Part shown: one piece after another, positions 44,090 to 52,136 of the stretch
How the letters are laid out: each line of letters begins with the position of its first letter
Numbering within the stretch: position 1 is the first letter of the stretch
Translations under genes and position numbers: made by a program
Assembly (NCBI RefSeq): GCF_024198235.1
Contig: NZ_JAKCFB010000002.1
Coordinates: 124,001-188,000 of the forward strand
Origin: Myxococcus dinghuensis
Lineage (GTDB): Bacteria; Myxococcota; Myxococcia; Myxococcales; Myxococcaceae
Direction of reading: 5' to 3'
DNA: 64,000 bases
The notes under the pieces: generated by a model
The model's input: the letters and a program-made list of their open reading frames with translations, nothing else
Databases searched by the model: none
What the model was told of the DNA's origin: nothing

Positions 44090-45175
44090 TCAGCCCTCCT
44101 CCGCGCCCTCGAAGGTGACCTTCGCCTTGTTCATGACGTGCTCCACGGCGAGCAGGTACCAGCCCAGCTCGGTCAGGCGCCGGGTCGTCTCCGGCGACTC
44201 GCGCAGCGCGGCGTGGACGTCCTCCGCGGAGAACCCGAAGGGCTCGGCGTGGTCGAAGATCAGGTGCTCGAGCTTCTCCGGGGTGAGCTGCAGCTTCTCC
44301 GCCTCGGTGACGGCCTTCAGCGCGATGCCGATGTGCAGCCGGCGCTCGGTGTCCGCGCGCGTGGTGGGGTCCGTGAGCCAGCCCCGGAGCGCCTCCTGCT
44401 GCTCCTCCACGTCGAACTGGTAGGCGACCATGCCCTGGCCCTCGGCCTGGACCCAGCGGCGGCGCAGCTCCTCGTCCACCAGCGCGCGCGGCACGTCCAC
44501 CGGGGCGCGACGGGCCACCTCGTCCAACACCATGTCCCGGGCCTGCACCCAGAGCTGCGCCGCGAGCTCGTCCTCCAGCTCCTCCCGGATGTTGTCCATG
44601 ACCTCGTCCAGGGTGCCGCCCATGCCGAGCTGCGTGAGGAACTCCGGGGCGCTCTCGGGCTGCATCGTCACCTGCTCTGCGGCCACGACGTCCACGAGGA
44701 AGCGCGCGGGCTTCCCCTGGAGCCCCTCCACCGGATACGCCTCCGGCAGCTCGAGGGCGATCTGCATGGACTCGCCCACCTTCCCGCCCTCCGCCACCGC
44801 CTCGCAGAAGCCGGGCAGCGCCTCGATGGGCGCCAGCTCCGTCGACATGCCGAAGCGCGCGGAGAACGGGATGAGCGCCCCGTCGCAGTAGCCCACGATG
44901 TTGAGCTGCACGTTGTCGCCCATCTCCAGCGACTCGCCCGGTTGACGCTCGCGCGTGGCGGCGAGCTCCCGGCGCTTCTCGTGGAAGCGGCGCAGCAGGT
45001 CCTCCTCCGTCAGGTCCTCCGGGGTGGGGACCCGCACGGAGAGCCCGTCGAGCGGGGGCGCCTTCACGTCGGGGAGCTTGAGGCTCTCCGCGGACGCGGT
45101 GCTCACCACCGGGCTGATCTTCAGGAGGCGCTCGACGCCTCGACCAGAGCCTTGGGTTCCTTGGTTGCCGCTCAC
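44090..45175 (-). CDS. Trigger-factor-like chaperone lacking a ribosome-binding domain
   Basis: The protein is 361 aa from GTG 45175, chosen because GGGAGGATTC precedes it; the upstream frame is not coding in character. A central FKBP-like domain (GDNVQLNIVGYCDG ... GESMQIALELPEAYPVEGLQGKPARFLVDVVAAEQ) is followed by the arm-like helical C-domain of trigger factors (LDEVMDNIREELEDELAAQLWVQARDMVLDEVARRAPVDVPRALVDEELRRRW). The N-terminal ribosome-binding signature (GFRxGKxP) of true trigger factors (about 430 aa) is absent. It is likely a dedicated chaperone or peptidyl-prolyl isomerase. It lies 120 bp downstream of the hydrophobic protein gene in the same direction. Confidence 0.75.
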   Translation of the reverse strand: MSGNQGTQGSGRGVERLLKISPVVSTASAESLKLPDVKAPPLDGLSVRVPTPEDLTEEDLLRRFHEKRRELAATRERQPGESLEMGDNVQLNIVGYCDGALIPFSARFGMSTELAPIEALPGFCEAVAEGGKVGESMQIALELPEAYPVEGLQGKPARFLVDVVAAEQVTMQPESAPEFLTQLGMGGTLDEVMDNIREELEDELAAQLWVQARDMVLDEVARRAPVDVPRALVDEELRRRWVQAEGQGMVAYQFDVEEQQEALRGWLTDPTTRADTERRLHIGIALKAVTEAEKLQLTPEKLEHLIFDHAEPFGFSAEDVHAALRESPETTRRLTELGWYLLAVEHVMNKAKVTFEGAEEG

Positions 45176-45295
45176 GAATCCTCCCGGGAGATAGCTGTGC
45201 CAGCGTCCGCGCCAGTGGGGGACAAAACGACGGCTCGGCATGGACCAAGGCTTAGTCCACCCGAGCCGCGCTGACAAACCACCAGGAGGTGTCGG

Positions 45296-46327
45296 CTACT
45301 TGAAGAAGGCGCCCACGATGCTGGACACCGTGGAGACGGCGGCGCCCACCTGGCTGACCACCGGGATGTTGGTGGCCGCGGCGATGGAGCCCACCGCGGT
45401 GATGACCGACGTCACCTTCTTGCCCACCCCCGCGTTCTTGTCCATCAGCGTCGCGCCCGCGTTCGCCACGTCGACGGCCGCGATGGCCACGTTGACGCCC
45501 GGAGCGAACCGGCCCAGCGCCTTGGCGGCGGTGCCCGCGGCGGCCTTCGCGCCCTGCTTGATGGCGGCCTCGCCGGCCTCGCGACCCACCGCGGACAGTG
45601 CGGCCTTCGCGGCCGAGCGCGTGCCGCTGCCCAGGATGCCCTTGGCGAGGGTGCTGCCCGCCTTCGCGGCGTCGCCGGCGGCGGTGCTGATGGCCCGGCC
45701 CACGGTCTTCGCGGTGCCGGACTCGAAGATGCCCTTGGTGGCGGCGTTCTTGACGGCCTTGAGCACGTCGTCGCTGGCGTGGGGGAGCGCCTTCTGGAAG
45801 GTCTCCAGGGCCTTCTTCCCGGCGTCCAGCTTGCCCTTCATGATGCTGCCGCCGAGGACACCCCCCATCACCTTGCTACCGACGATGCCACCCGTCGCGG
45901 CGGTGACGCCGGCCTTGGCCGCGTCCAGGCTGGAGCGCGTGGCCGTGAGGATGTCGTCCTTGCTGCCCGTGCGGATGGCCTGACGGATGTCCTTGACGGC
46001 CGTGGCGCCCGCCATCGCCGCGCCGGGGATGCCGGCGTAGCGCAGCGCGGCGTTCATGTTGGCGCCGAACTTGGTGAGGCCCTTGAACGCCCCCTGCGCG
46101 AAGTTGGGGTTGCGGACGAAGTCCAGGTTCGTCTTCCCCAGCAGGCCCTCGGCGCCGGTCTTGAGGTTCTTGATCTGCTGGAAGGCGTCCTTGCTGAAGT
46201 TGAAGGCCTTCACGCCCTGGCTGGCGACCGCGACGCCGCCCTTGATGAGTTCCTTGTTCTCCTGGACGGTCTTCTGGACGTTGGCGCGGACGGTGTTGAA
46301 GGTCTTGCGGATGTCGGGGAAACCCAT
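45296..46327 (-). CDS. Ala/Gly/Lys-rich hydrophobic protein, possible pore-former or chaperone client
   Basis: The protein is 343 aa from ATG 46327 (MGFPDIRKTFNTVRANVQKTVQENKEL). It alternates amphipathic helices and Ala/Gly-rich hydrophobic stretches (AGIPGAAMAGATAVKDI, FAPGVNVAIAAVDVANAGATLM, and a final VTSVITAVGSIAAATNIPVVSQVGAAVSTVSSIVGAFF). No signal peptide and no cysteine. The pattern recalls colicin-type or other membrane-inserting proteins that stay soluble until delivered. A trigger-factor-like gene follows on the same strand, so the two may be client and chaperone. Function is inferred. Confidence 0.6.
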   Translation of the reverse strand: MGFPDIRKTFNTVRANVQKTVQENKELIKGGVAVASQGVKAFNFSKDAFQQIKNLKTGAEGLLGKTNLDFVRNPNFAQGAFKGLTKFGANMNAALRYAGIPGAAMAGATAVKDIRQAIRTGSKDDILTATRSSLDAAKAGVTAATGGIVGSKVMGGVLGGSIMKGKLDAGKKALETFQKALPHASDDVLKAVKNAATKGIFESGTAKTVGRAISTAAGDAAKAGSTLAKGILGSGTRSAAKAALSAVGREAGEAAIKQGAKAAAGTAAKALGRFAPGVNVAIAAVDVANAGATLMDKNAGVGKKVTSVITAVGSIAAATNIPVVSQVGAAVSTVSSIVGAFFK

Positions 46328-46519
46328 GGGGGCCTCGCGAAATTGAAGGAATGGAACCTGTCTGATTATCGCGCCAGCCGTGAAAGGGTTGCGTCCGGCT
46401 GGAGCCATCGTCGGGCAGGGCCGGTGCGGGCTAGATGGCTCCGCAACCCGCTGAACTCCTTGCACTTTTTCGCGCCCTCGAAGAGACGGGCCTGGGTCCG
46501 GGAGACCTCCCCTCGGGCC

Positions 46520-47812
46520 TCAGCGCCCCGTGCGGGCGACGGAGGACAGGCGCACCGTGAGGGCCGCCAGCGCCGAGCCCACCGCCAGCACCGTCACCGC
46601 CATCCAGCCCCACCGGGCCAGCACGAGGCTGCCGCTCGCCGCGCCGATGGCCATGCCGATGAACATGCACACGAAGAGCACCGCGTTGAGCCGGCTGCGC
46701 GCCGCGGGGTCGATGCCGAAGACCAGGGTCTGGTGCGCCACGAGCGTGACCTGGACGCCCAGGTCGAAGCCGATCGCGCTGGCGCCCAGCAGCCACAGCC
46801 TCGACTGCGGCTCGAGCCAGGGTGAGGCGAACATCGTGGCGAACGAGACCGCCGTGAGGCCCGTCCCCAGGCGCGTGACGACCTCCGGGCCGTAGCGGTC
46901 CGCCACGCGCCCGGCGATGGGTGCGCCCAGGGCCCCGGCGGCGCCCGCCAGGCCGAAGGCCCCCGCCGCGGCGCTGCCCAGGTGGAACGGCGCGCCATGC
47001 AGCATCACCGCGAGCGTGGACCAGAACGCGCTGAACCCCACCGAGAGCAGCCCCTGCGCCAGCGCCGCCCGACGGAGGGCGCCGTGCCGACGCCACAGGC
47101 CGGCGAGCGACCCCAGCAGCGCGCCATAGGACAGCGTGCTGGTCGGCCGGAAGCGCGGCAGCCCCCGCCAGGCGGCGAGCCCCACCAGGGCCACGCTGCC
47201 CGAGGCAATGACATACATGGCGCGCCAGCCGAGGTGCTCCGAGACCACGCCGCTGACGACGCGGGACAGCAGGATGCCGAGCAAGAGGCCCGTCATCACC
47301 GTGCCCACCACCCCGCCCCGCTCGTGCTCGGGGGCCAGCGTCGCGGCGGCCGGGACGATGTCCTGCGCCACGGTCGCCGTCAGGCCGATGACGAAGCTCA
47401 CCGCCAGGAGCACGCCGATGCCCGGCGCGAGGCTCCCCAACGACAACGCCACGCTCAGCAGCGCGGCCTTGGCGAGGATGATGCGGCGCCGGTCGAACCG
47501 GTCTCCCAGCGGCGTGAGCAACAGGATGCCCAGGGCGTACCCCAGCAGGGTGAGCGTGGGCAGCAACCCCACCACCGTCTCCGAGGCGCCGATGGTGGAC
47601 CCCATCACGCCCAGCATCGGCTGGCTGTAGTAGAGCGCGGCCACCGGGACACCCGCGCTCGCGGCCAGCAGGAGTCGCAGGCCGCGCGACATGCCCTCGC
47701 CGCGCTCGTGACGGGTGGCCGCCCGCCGGAGTGGAGTCTCCGGGGAGGCCGGGCTCCCCACGGGCATGGCGCCGGTGCCGGCGTTTCCATGTATGGCGCG
47801 AATGAAGGACAT
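46520..47812 (-). CDS. MFS transporter (drug-efflux type)
   Basis: The protein is 430 aa from ATG 47812, with GAGGTG 6 bp upstream. After a 40-residue hydrophilic tail, 12 membrane helices follow (LLLAASAGVPVAALYYSQPML, LTLLGYALGILLLTPLGDRFDRRRIIL ...). The loop 2-3 motif PLGDRFDRRR is the MFS signature. The pairing with a divergent LysR gene and the helix pattern suggest a small-molecule exporter of the DHA1/YnfM-like kind. Substrate unknown. Confidence 0.87.
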   Translation of the reverse strand: MSFIRAIHGNAGTGAMPVGSPASPETPLRRAATRHERGEGMSRGLRLLLAASAGVPVAALYYSQPMLGVMGSTIGASETVVGLLPTLTLLGYALGILLLTPLGDRFDRRRIILAKAALLSVALSLGSLAPGIGVLLAVSFVIGLTATVAQDIVPAAATLAPEHERGGVVGTVMTGLLLGILLSRVVSGVVSEHLGWRAMYVIASGSVALVGLAAWRGLPRFRPTSTLSYGALLGSLAGLWRRHGALRRAALAQGLLSVGFSAFWSTLAVMLHGAPFHLGSAAAGAFGLAGAAGALGAPIAGRVADRYGPEVVTRLGTGLTAVSFATMFASPWLEPQSRLWLLGASAIGFDLGVQVTLVAHQTLVFGIDPAARSRLNAVLFVCMFIGMAIGAASGSLVLARWGWMAVTVLAVGSALAALTVRLSSVARTGR

Positions 47813-47894
47813 GATGTTCACCTCGGGACCGCGAGACGGGGGAACAGTGCGCCCGAGGAGCGGTGGGCTGTAGTGGCACCCCACGCACAGCGGC

Positions 47895-47911
47895 TATACG
47901 TTCTGCGTATA
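47895..47911. promoter_or_regulatory. LysR-type dyad between MFS and LysR genes
   Basis: TATACG - TTCTG - CGTATA is a perfect 6-bp inverted repeat with a 5-bp centre, in the 120-bp divergent gap. It fits the T-N11-A pattern of LysR sites and lies 22 bp from the LysR start. Confidence 0.65.
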
Positions 47912-47932
47912 ACCCCGCGTGACGTGAGCCCC

Positions 47933-48925
47933 ATGCCCCAACGCTCCAAGACCCCGAGGCCCCGCGCCGTTCCCCGGCGCCCTGCCCTCCCCGCCGCCGC
48001 GGGGGTCGACCGGCTCGAGCTGATGCAGACCTTCCTGCGCATCGTCGACGCGGGGAGCCTGTCATCCGCCGCCGCGCAGTTGGGCACGACGCAGCCGACG
48101 GTGAGCCGGCGTTTGCAGGCGCTCGAGCGCTCGCTGGGTCTGCGGCTGTTGCAGCGCTCCACCCACGCGATGAAGCTCACCGAGGACGGCGTGCGTTGCT
48201 ACGAGCGCGCGAAGGAGCTGGTCGCGAGCTGGCAGCAGCTCGAGGCCGACCTGCGGGGCGCGAGCGACGAGCCGGAGGGCACGCTGCGGGTCGTCGTTCC
48301 CCACGCGTTCGGCCAGCAGCTCCTGGTGGAGCCGCTGACGGAGTACCTGAATCGCCACGCGCGGGTCTCGGTCGAGTGGCTCCTGCACGACCGGGGGGCG
48401 GACTTCATCGAGGGGGGCATCGACTGCGCCATCCACGTGGGTGAGGTGCTCGACCCCAGCGTGGTGGCGGTCCGCGTGGCCCAGGTGCCGCGCATCGTCG
48501 CCGCCGCGCCGTCACTCCTGGAGGGCCGCCCCGCGCCCACCCACCCCGACGCACTGGCGCGGCTCCCCTGGCTGTCGCTGCGCACGTTCTACCGGACCGA
48601 GCTCTCCCTCACCCACGTGGACACGGGCGAGGTCCAGCGCATCACCTTCCAGCCGCGCCTGAGCACGGACAGCCTCTACGCCATCCGCAGCGCCGCGGTG
48701 AAGGGGCTCGGCGTCTGCGTGGGCTCGGCCTGGGTCCTCCAGGAGGAGATTTCACGCGGTCGCCTGCGGCATCTGGTGCCGCAGTGGCAGGCCTCTCCCC
48801 TGCCGGTGTCCCTGGTGTATCCAGCCGCGCGATTCCATCCCGCGCGACTGCGCAAGTTCGTCGCGCTGATGCGGGAGACGATTCCCTCCGCGCTCGCCGT
48901 GGCCACGCACACGCGCGGCGGCTAG
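47933..48925 (+). CDS. LysR-family transcriptional regulator
   Basis: The protein is 330 aa from ATG 47933. The helix-turn-helix is at about 27-70 (LELMQTFLRIVDAGSLSSAAAQLGTTQPTVSRRLQALERSLGLRLLQRS). The effector domain follows (LRVVVPHAFGQQLLVEPLTEYLNRHARVSVEW ... LYAIRSAAVKGLGVCVGSAWVLQEEI). LysR proteins usually regulate a divergent gene, here the MFS transporter. The last 4 bp overlap the convergent WD40-like gene. Confidence 0.9.
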   Translation: MPQRSKTPRPRAVPRRPALPAAAGVDRLELMQTFLRIVDAGSLSSAAAQLGTTQPTVSRRLQALERSLGLRLLQRSTHAMKLTEDGVRCYERAKELVASWQQLEADLRGASDEPEGTLRVVVPHAFGQQLLVEPLTEYLNRHARVSVEWLLHDRGADFIEGGIDCAIHVGEVLDPSVVAVRVAQVPRIVAAAPSLLEGRPAPTHPDALARLPWLSLRTFYRTELSLTHVDTGEVQRITFQPRLSTDSLYAIRSAAVKGLGVCVGSAWVLQEEISRGRLRHLVPQWQASPLPVSLVYPAARFHPARLRKFVALMRETIPSALAVATHTRGG

Positions 48926-51066
48926 GACTCCCGCAGCGGGACCGCCGGCCCCATCCAGAGAATGGAATCGAACGCGCGCGGCTCGTCGACCACGCGGCGC
49001 CCTCGCTCACCACAATGAAGCAGGAGCCCCTCCGAGGAGACCTCGAGCAGGGTCGCGGTGAAGTGCCGCACCGAGCCCAGGTACTCACAGACCAGCATCG
49101 CCTGCCCCACATAGGGCGCGAGGTGCTCGAGACAGAGGTCAGGCCCTTGAATGAACACGGGGTCCGCGCGGTAGTGCGAGACAGGCAGCGTGGGGTACGC
49201 GTAGCGCTCCAGGGGACCCCACTTCTCGTGGCGCGCCTCCCTCTGCCCCGCTGTCTCGCCCTCGGGCACGGGGACGCGGTGCTCCGCGAACGGAGCCACG
49301 TCCCCGGTAGCGCGCGAGGCGGGCCGAGCGAGCCCTTCCTCCAGACGCGTGTGTCGGGTCCCCACCGCCCAGCGCCAGGGCCAGGCATGGCGCCCGTCGA
49401 CCGCGAACATCAACCGCGACGCGAGCTGCCCCCGGACCTCCGGCGGACAGACCACCGTGCCGTCCTCCAGCACGCGGGTGAAGGTCCACCCGTCTTTCGT
49501 CGGGAGCCCCTGGGCACGTCCATCCGGTGAGGGATTCCACGACGCGGGAGGCGGCACGCGCCCTGGCTCGGTGGCGAACGAATGGCGGGCACGCAGGTGG
49601 CCGGTCGACACGTCCCAGAACGCCACCCCCTCCTCCTCCAGGACCACGAGCGTCTCGTCCGCGGCCCAGACGAGCCCCTCGATGCGGCCGACGCTCTCGA
49701 GCTCCCAGAGCCTTCGAGGTTCATCCGCCAGCGCCCATCCCCTGATTCGCCGCTCGTCCACCTTGCACGCCGCCTGGGAGCCATCCGGCGACCAGGCCCA
49801 GCCATGGAGGTCGGGCCGCCGGGAGTCCGCGAACCAGTAGGACTCCATCCGCAGGACGTACCGGAACCGCCCCTCGTCGAAGATGAACACCGCCGGGTGC
49901 TCGTGCCCGAGGGGCGGTCGCCGCGGGTCGCCATCATCGGGGTGATGTCCGAGGTTGCTGACCACGGCCAGTCGCCGACCGTCCTGGGACCAGGTGAAGG
50001 ATTCGACACGGGGCCTGCACGGCGCCAGTTGCTCGCCCAGCTCCGCCACCGTCCGACCAGTGCGCCCATCGGCGAGGACGAGGCGCTCGGTGGCATGGGC
50101 CAGGAGCGAACCGTCCGGTGAGAAGGCCAGGGGGAACTTCAGGTCCTTGGAGGCGAACTGGAGGTCGCCGCTCTGGACGTCGGTCACGGAGACGAAGTCG
50201 TAGGCGACTTCATCCCCCTGGACCGGCGGCTCCCACCAGTCGACCGAGTGCTTGCCATGTCCGAAGACCCGAGCGCCATCGGGGCTCCAGCGGACCCACG
50301 TGAGGGGATGGTTCCGCGAGTGCGTCCCCGCCCACCGGGCCGGGCACCAACGCACACCTTCACTCTCCTCGCGGATGGCCGCCCGCTCCCGGAAGGGAAC
50401 GATGCACCCACGCGCATGGTCCGGCCCACGCGTGGAGATGAAGAGGGATTGCTCGTCCGGAGCCCAGCACCAGGCGGGCATGTGCCCGAGGTCGACCGCG
50501 TGCTCCGGATTCTTGACGCTCCAGGGGGGTGGAGAGCCCCATCGCCGCGTGACGTCGACGGTGAAGGAAGGAGCCGTGCCCGCGAAGGCCCGCATCACCC
50601 CGACGGCGATACCGAGGTTGACGCCGAGCCAGGAGCCCGAAGGCGACCACTGGAGCTTGGAGCCCTCACCATAGCCCCCCACGTTCCCCTCGCACTCGAC
50701 CGTGTCGACGACGAAGCCCGACGCCAGCTCCCAGAGGTGGACGGCGCCCCCCAGTTGGGACGTCTCGTCGCGATCACCCGCGATGGCCAGATGACGCCCG
50801 CTGGGGCTGAGCGCGAAGGCGCGTCGCTTCCCCGCGTAGCGCGGGGTCTCCACGAGCCGCGTCCCCTCGGACAGGACCTTCTCGGAGACCCGCCGGTGGA
50901 GCTGCGTGAGGCCCTGCTCCCGCTCGAGCCGGAGCAACCGCTCCCGCAGCGGCGCCAGGTCCCTGCCCGCCACGAAGCGCCCGAAGTCCGCCTGCTCCAC
51001 CCACAGCGCCAGCTCCTCGTCGGAGCAGCCAGCCAGGTGCGCGAGGTCCACGAAGTGCCCGGACAT
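48922..51066 (-). CDS. WD40/beta-propeller-like protein
   Basis: The protein is 714 aa from ATG 51066; the upstream in-frame reading is not coding. After a helical N-terminus (about 1-60) come propeller-like blades: AFALSPSGRHLAIAGDRDE ... VHLWELASG, LQWSPSGSWLGVNLG, WVRWSPDGARVFGHGKHSVDWW, LAFSPDGSLLAHATERLVLADGRTG, FTWSQDGRRLAVVSN, WAWSPDGSQAACKVDE, GLVWAADETLVVLEEEGVAFWDVSTG. The C-terminus ends in a separate beta-domain (LVCEYLGSVRHFTATLLEVSSEGLLLHC). It is likely a cytosolic interaction platform. Function unknown. Confidence 0.7.
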   Translation of the reverse strand: MSGHFVDLAHLAGCSDEELALWVEQADFGRFVAGRDLAPLRERLLRLEREQGLTQLHRRVSEKVLSEGTRLVETPRYAGKRRAFALSPSGRHLAIAGDRDETSQLGGAVHLWELASGFVVDTVECEGNVGGYGEGSKLQWSPSGSWLGVNLGIAVGVMRAFAGTAPSFTVDVTRRWGSPPPWSVKNPEHAVDLGHMPAWCWAPDEQSLFISTRGPDHARGCIVPFRERAAIREESEGVRWCPARWAGTHSRNHPLTWVRWSPDGARVFGHGKHSVDWWEPPVQGDEVAYDFVSVTDVQSGDLQFASKDLKFPLAFSPDGSLLAHATERLVLADGRTGRTVAELGEQLAPCRPRVESFTWSQDGRRLAVVSNLGHHPDDGDPRRPPLGHEHPAVFIFDEGRFRYVLRMESYWFADSRRPDLHGWAWSPDGSQAACKVDERRIRGWALADEPRRLWELESVGRIEGLVWAADETLVVLEEEGVAFWDVSTGHLRARHSFATEPGRVPPPASWNPSPDGRAQGLPTKDGWTFTRVLEDGTVVCPPEVRGQLASRLMFAVDGRHAWPWRWAVGTRHTRLEEGLARPASRATGDVAPFAEHRVPVPEGETAGQREARHEKWGPLERYAYPTLPVSHYRADPVFIQGPDLCLEHLAPYVGQAMLVCEYLGSVRHFTATLLEVSSEGLLLHCGERGRRVVDEPRAFDSILWMGPAVPLRES

Positions 51067-51221
51067 GCGTCTGAGGCCCCACCTTTCTTGCAACCAGACT
51101 ACAACTACCCCCTCCCTCCTCCAAGCGCCCTGGAGGCCGGCCAGCACCACCTGCCCGCGGAGTAGGTCCACCCGTGGACCGAGCCTCCGGACACGAGGAG
51201 CGGATTCGGATACGAAGGTGC

Positions 51222-51761
51222 ATGCGCATCGCGGTGACAGGGACACACCGGGTAGGGAAGTCGACGCTCATCGAGGCGCTCGAGGAGCAGCTCCCGGAGT
51301 TCCGGACCCTCGACGAGCCCTACCGGCTCCTCGAAGAGGACGGCTACGAGTTCACCGCCCCACCGACGCTGGAAGACTTCCTCGAACAACTCCGCCGCTC
51401 CCTGGAGCTGCTCGAGGAGGACGACGGGAAGAGGGACGTCCTGTTCGACCGCTGCCCCCTCGACTTCCTGGGGTACCTCCTGACGCACGAGGACTCGGAC
51501 GCGTTCGACCTGGAGGAGTGGCTCCCCCGGGTTCGTGCCACGGTGGCGACCCTGGACCTCGTCGTCTTCGTCCCCATCGAGGAGAGGGATCGCATCCGGC
51601 TCCCCTCCCACGAGGACGCGGAGCAGCGGGCCGAGGTCGACGAGAAGCTCGCCTGGGTGCTGCTCGACGATCCGTTCGAGCTGGGCATGGAGGTGCTCAC
51701 CGTGCAGGGGACCACCGCCTCACGGGTCGCCCAGGTCCTCGACCACCTGCGACACACCTGA
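51222..51761 (+). CDS. Small P-loop kinase-like ATPase
   Basis: The protein is 179 aa from ATG 51222. It starts MRIAVTGTHRVGKSTLIEAL, where GTHRVGKST is a Walker A loop. FDRCPLDFLGYLL is a probable LID or D-x-x-P region of the AAA/nucleotide-kinase class, and LDLVVFVPIEERDRIRLPS ends in an Arg-rich loop typical of (deoxy)nucleoside or small-molecule kinases. Similar stand-alone proteins are annotated as AAA-family ATPases or NMN/nucleotide kinases. Substrate unknown. GAAGGTG precedes the start. Confidence 0.75.
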   Translation: MRIAVTGTHRVGKSTLIEALEEQLPEFRTLDEPYRLLEEDGYEFTAPPTLEDFLEQLRRSLELLEEDDGKRDVLFDRCPLDFLGYLLTHEDSDAFDLEEWLPRVRATVATLDLVVFVPIEERDRIRLPSHEDAEQRAEVDEKLAWVLLDDPFELGMEVLTVQGTTASRVAQVLDHLRHT

Positions 51762-52136
51762 CGTCGCCGCGCGTCGCGCCCAGGCCAGCGCGCGTCTGAC
51801 GACAGCGGTTTCGCGCGGAGGCCTCTCACCATCCGCCAGGTCCGACTCCCGGCGGAGCGCCGCGAGACCGACCGCCGCGCCCGACGGACGTCCCGCGTCC
51901 CAAAGCCTCTCATCCCCGACGAGATGTCTCGGGTTTCTCTCACAGCCCTCACCCGTTGAGCGCTCACCGCGCATGGACGTGTCATGCCGCGTCGCATGGT
52001 CTCGGTGTGTCAGACCAGGGCCCTAGTGTCCCGCGGGTCTCGAACCAATCACAGCCACTCGCCCGCACGCGGGCAGCGCCGCGCCCACGGGTTGAAATCG
52101 ATTCGCACTATCCAAATCGGGTTGGAGGAAGCGAAA
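51762..52136. promoter_or_regulatory. 375-bp upstream region of the siderophore operon
   Basis: No gene is apparent. The last 50 bp hold a candidate -35 TTGAAA (52092-52097), the 8-bp palindrome AATCGATT (52096-52103) and a strong RBS GGAGGAAG before ATG 52137. No convincing Fur box (GATAAT-type inverted repeats) was seen, so the regulator is uncertain. The promoter of the six-gene operon should lie here. Confidence 0.4.

Noticed and set aside
52037-52136. Fur box before the siderophore operon
   Set aside because: No sequence near the start matches the GATAAT inverted-repeat pattern well; AATCGATT alone is too short.
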